Source of the DNA: Neolecta irregularis DAH-3
Lineage: Eukaryota > Ascomycota > Neolectomycetes > Neolectales > Neolectaceae
Assembly (NCBI GenBank): GCA_001929475.1
Contig: LXFE01003971.1
Span: 1-17,980, forward strand
Direction: 5' to 3'
Length of the DNA: 17,980 bases
The notes beneath the pieces are model-generated. The model saw only the letters and a list, made by a program, of their open reading frames with translations, ran no database searches and had not been told where the DNA came from. The stretch's first letter is position 1, and every line of letters starts with the position of its first letter. This document shows, piece by piece, positions 16,565 to 17,980 of this stretch. Position numbers and translations under genes: made by a program.

Positions 16565-17637
16565 ATGACAAACCCCGCGAGCTACGCGCAATACAACCTT
16601 TATGCGATATCGTTCCCTGTTAAGTATATACTTTCAGTTGGAAAGTCATTCGTACAGAACTCACCTGGCTAATACCTAGAAATCAACAGGCCGCCATTAA
16701 ATCTCATCAATGAAGAGTACTCTTCGCCCTCCCCTCTCCCACGATCAAATTGCTGATCCCAAGGCTGTGGCGGCAGCTCGAAAGTATATTTGATCAAACT
16801 TCCAAGGACCCAGATGTTCGTGCTGTCGTGTTGACCGCGAAGGGACGTGCATTCACCGCAGGTCTTGATAGTAACCCTCTGTGCTTGACAGAGTCCAATT
16901 AACGCATTTTTCAGTTAAAGAGGTTAACTTGTCGGCTGGCTCAGATCCTTCTCGAACATCTCTCAATCTCTACTCACACATCACAGAATTTCAACGCGCA
17001 ATTTCGTCGATTTCACGGTGTCGGAAGCCTGTTATCTGTGTGATTCACGGTATTGCGTTTGGCGGAGCTATTGATATCGCATGCGCGGCCGACATTCGAC
17101 TCAGTGTAGCGGATGCACGGTTTAGTGTGAAAGAAGTAGACATTGGATTGGCTGCCGATCTGGGTAGTCTTCAGCGCATGCAAAAGATTGTAGGGAATGA
17201 TAGTTGGGTGCGCGAAGTGAGTTTGACGGCGCGTGAGTTTGGAGCAGAAGAGGCATTTGCGAGAGGCTTTGTAAGTCGAGTTGCGAAGACGAAGAATGAG
17301 GCTATGGGTATGGATATGTGTTTGTTTTCATATTATGCTAACAATACAGACATGGCGATTACTTTGGCAGTTGCAATATCTAGTAAAAGTCCAATCGCTG
17401 TACAGGGGACTAAACATTTGATGAATTACTCAAGAGACCATTCTATCTCTGAAGGTGAAAAGGCATAGTCTTGTGGCTACTGACTGCAAGGCCTTGAATA
17501 TGCGGCAATCTGGAATAGCGTGCATCTACAGAACAACGTAAGTCCTGAGTCAATTTCAAATATTGACAAGTCAGGATGTTTCGGAAGCTATGGTATCGAC
17601 ATTAAATAAACGAAAGCCTACATTTGAAAAGTTGTAA
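16565..17637 (+). CDS. ECH1: Delta(3,5)-Delta(2,4)-dienoyl-CoA isomerase (ECH1 type)
   Basis: A crotonase-fold enzyme of unsaturated fatty-acid beta-oxidation in peroxisomes or mitochondria. Exons: 16565-16640, 16680-16716, 16764-16870, 16915-17307, 17350-17454, 17491-17537 and 17575-17637 (introns 39, 47, 44, 42, 36 and 37 nt), 275 residues. Motifs include INRPPLNLINEELW, the oxyanion loop GRAFTAGLDI, and IHGIAFGGAIDIACAADIR. The three acidic residues of rat ECH1 (D176, E196, D204) align with D127 in GGAID, E147 in VKEVD and D155 in LAAD with identical spacing, so isomerase is favoured over plain enoyl-CoA hydratase. The end KRKPTFEKL lacks a classical SKL peroxisomal signal. The first intron appears to start with GA rather than GT; without it the frame is broken. 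Confidence 0.9.
16641..16679 (+). other. Apparent GA-AG intron in the ECH1-type gene
   Basis: Removing these 39 nt (start GAAAGTCATT, end AATACCTAG, with CTAAT as a likely branch site) gives SFPVKYILSVEINRPPLNLI, an excellent family match. The nearest GT donors (16619, 16624, 16637, 16645) are all in the wrong phase to the reading frame that follows. A single-base sequencing error in the AAA at 16642-16644 is an alternative explanation. Confidence 0.6.
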
Positions 17638-17673
17638 GCTCTCAGATCCTACATGTTCTTAGCACATAAAATA

Positions 17674-17980
17674 TCAAGATTTTTCGAAAAAGTTTGTGAT
17701 TTTCGGGGATGTCGCCTCGAATATGATTTTCAGTTTCTTGGTCTTGGACGACGGTGATTTAGACTCTTGATCAGTATTTATTGACTTTTGTTTCTCAAGT
17801 GTTGAAAGGGAATTCGATGATTTGACAATGCTTATGGTCTTCTGCATCTTTGGTTTTGGTTTGTCAGTGCTCGACTGATTTAGACCAGGTGTCTTTCGTT
17901 TCGCATGCTGTGGTTTCGCATGAGGAAGTGGAGCATTAGTTTCAGAATTTGTATTTTCAATCTCAGAGCAATCGGGCTTC
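17674..17980 (-). CDS. C-terminal part of a Lys/Ser-rich protein ending in a PIP-like motif (partial)
   Basis: An open frame enters from the right edge and stops at 17674, giving 102 codons of C-terminus; the start lies outside the window. The visible part is low complexity, rich in Lys, Ser, Thr and Pro (KPQHAKRKTPG, STDKPKPKMQ, KSPSSKTKKLKI). It ends SPKITNFFEKS at the terminus, which resembles a PCNA-interacting (PIP) box Q-x-x-I-x-x-F-F with serine in place of glutamine. C-terminal PIP boxes after a lysine-rich linker occur in the third subunit of DNA polymerase delta (Cdc27/Pol32) and other PCNA clients, so a replication or repair role is possible, but the folded part is not visible. It converges on the ECH1-type gene, with 36 bp between stops. 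Confidence 0.6.
   Translation of the reverse strand, partial: KPDCSEIENTNSETNAPLPHAKPQHAKRKTPGLNQSSTDKPKPKMQKTISIVKSSNSLSTLEKQKSINTDQESKSPSSKTKKLKIIFEATSPKITNFFEKS

Noticed and set aside
1-17980. Mobile elements, CRISPR arrays, viral genes or biosynthetic clusters
   Set aside because: No transposase, reverse transcriptase, terminal repeats, spaced direct-repeat array or core biosynthetic enzyme was found; the genes are unrelated housekeeping functions.

Overview
This window is nuclear DNA from a fungus, most likely an ascomycete. It holds a dense run of ordinary single-copy eukaryotic housekeeping genes, almost all split by very short spliceosomal introns. The fungal assignment rests on a cytochrome b5-fused sphingolipid hydroxylase (Scs7 type), a Cox9-type cytochrome oxidase subunit, a Nop13-type nucleolar protein and a fungal-style TAF8. 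I reconstructed about 40 introns by joining reading frames so that known family sequences become continuous. About 36 of them are only 34-47 nt long. Such intron richness with tiny introns would fit a Taphrinomycotina-like lineage, but that placement is inference. I see no bacterial operons, CRISPR array, virus, transposon, rRNA or tRNA.

Layout, left to right. A short minisatellite (60-158) lies upstream of a GC-rich C2H2 zinc-finger gene of unknown function (187-844, +). Next come a small serine-rich EF-hand-like protein (1078-1527, -) and a divergent protein kinase with an apparent signal peptide (1846-2962, +). A 662-bp stretch without a recognised gene follows. Then come PRP38 (3625-4454, +), mitochondrial ribosomal protein bS16m (4503-4928, -), NAD(P)HX epimerase NNR1 (5022-5923, +), SCS7 (6017-7219, -), NOP13 (7522-8657, +), TOM70 (8777-10758, -), COX9 (11131-11344, -), TAF8 (11474-12284, +), an XRCC2-type RAD51 paralogue (12590-13700, +), GPI10/PIG-B (13718-15453, -), an INO80-complex-like coiled-coil protein (15641-16471, +) and a dienoyl-CoA isomerase (16565-17637, +). 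The C-terminal part of a lysine/serine-rich protein ending in a PIP-like motif runs off the right edge (17674-17980, -).

Genes mostly sit head-to-head over short shared promoters, or tail-to-tail with stop codons as little as 17 bp apart. They do not form one pathway. Themes are mitochondria (bS16m, TOM70, COX9), metabolite and lipid chemistry (NNR1, SCS7, the isomerase, GPI10), RNA processing (PRP38, NOP13), and transcription, chromatin and repair (TAF8, the INO80-like protein, the XRCC2-type protein).

The points most worth a second look are the compressed intron size class, one apparently non-canonical GA-AG intron in the dienoyl-CoA isomerase gene, the possibly secreted divergent kinase, and the compositionally foreign zinc-finger gene at the left edge. 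I did not find evidence for a novel multi-gene system.
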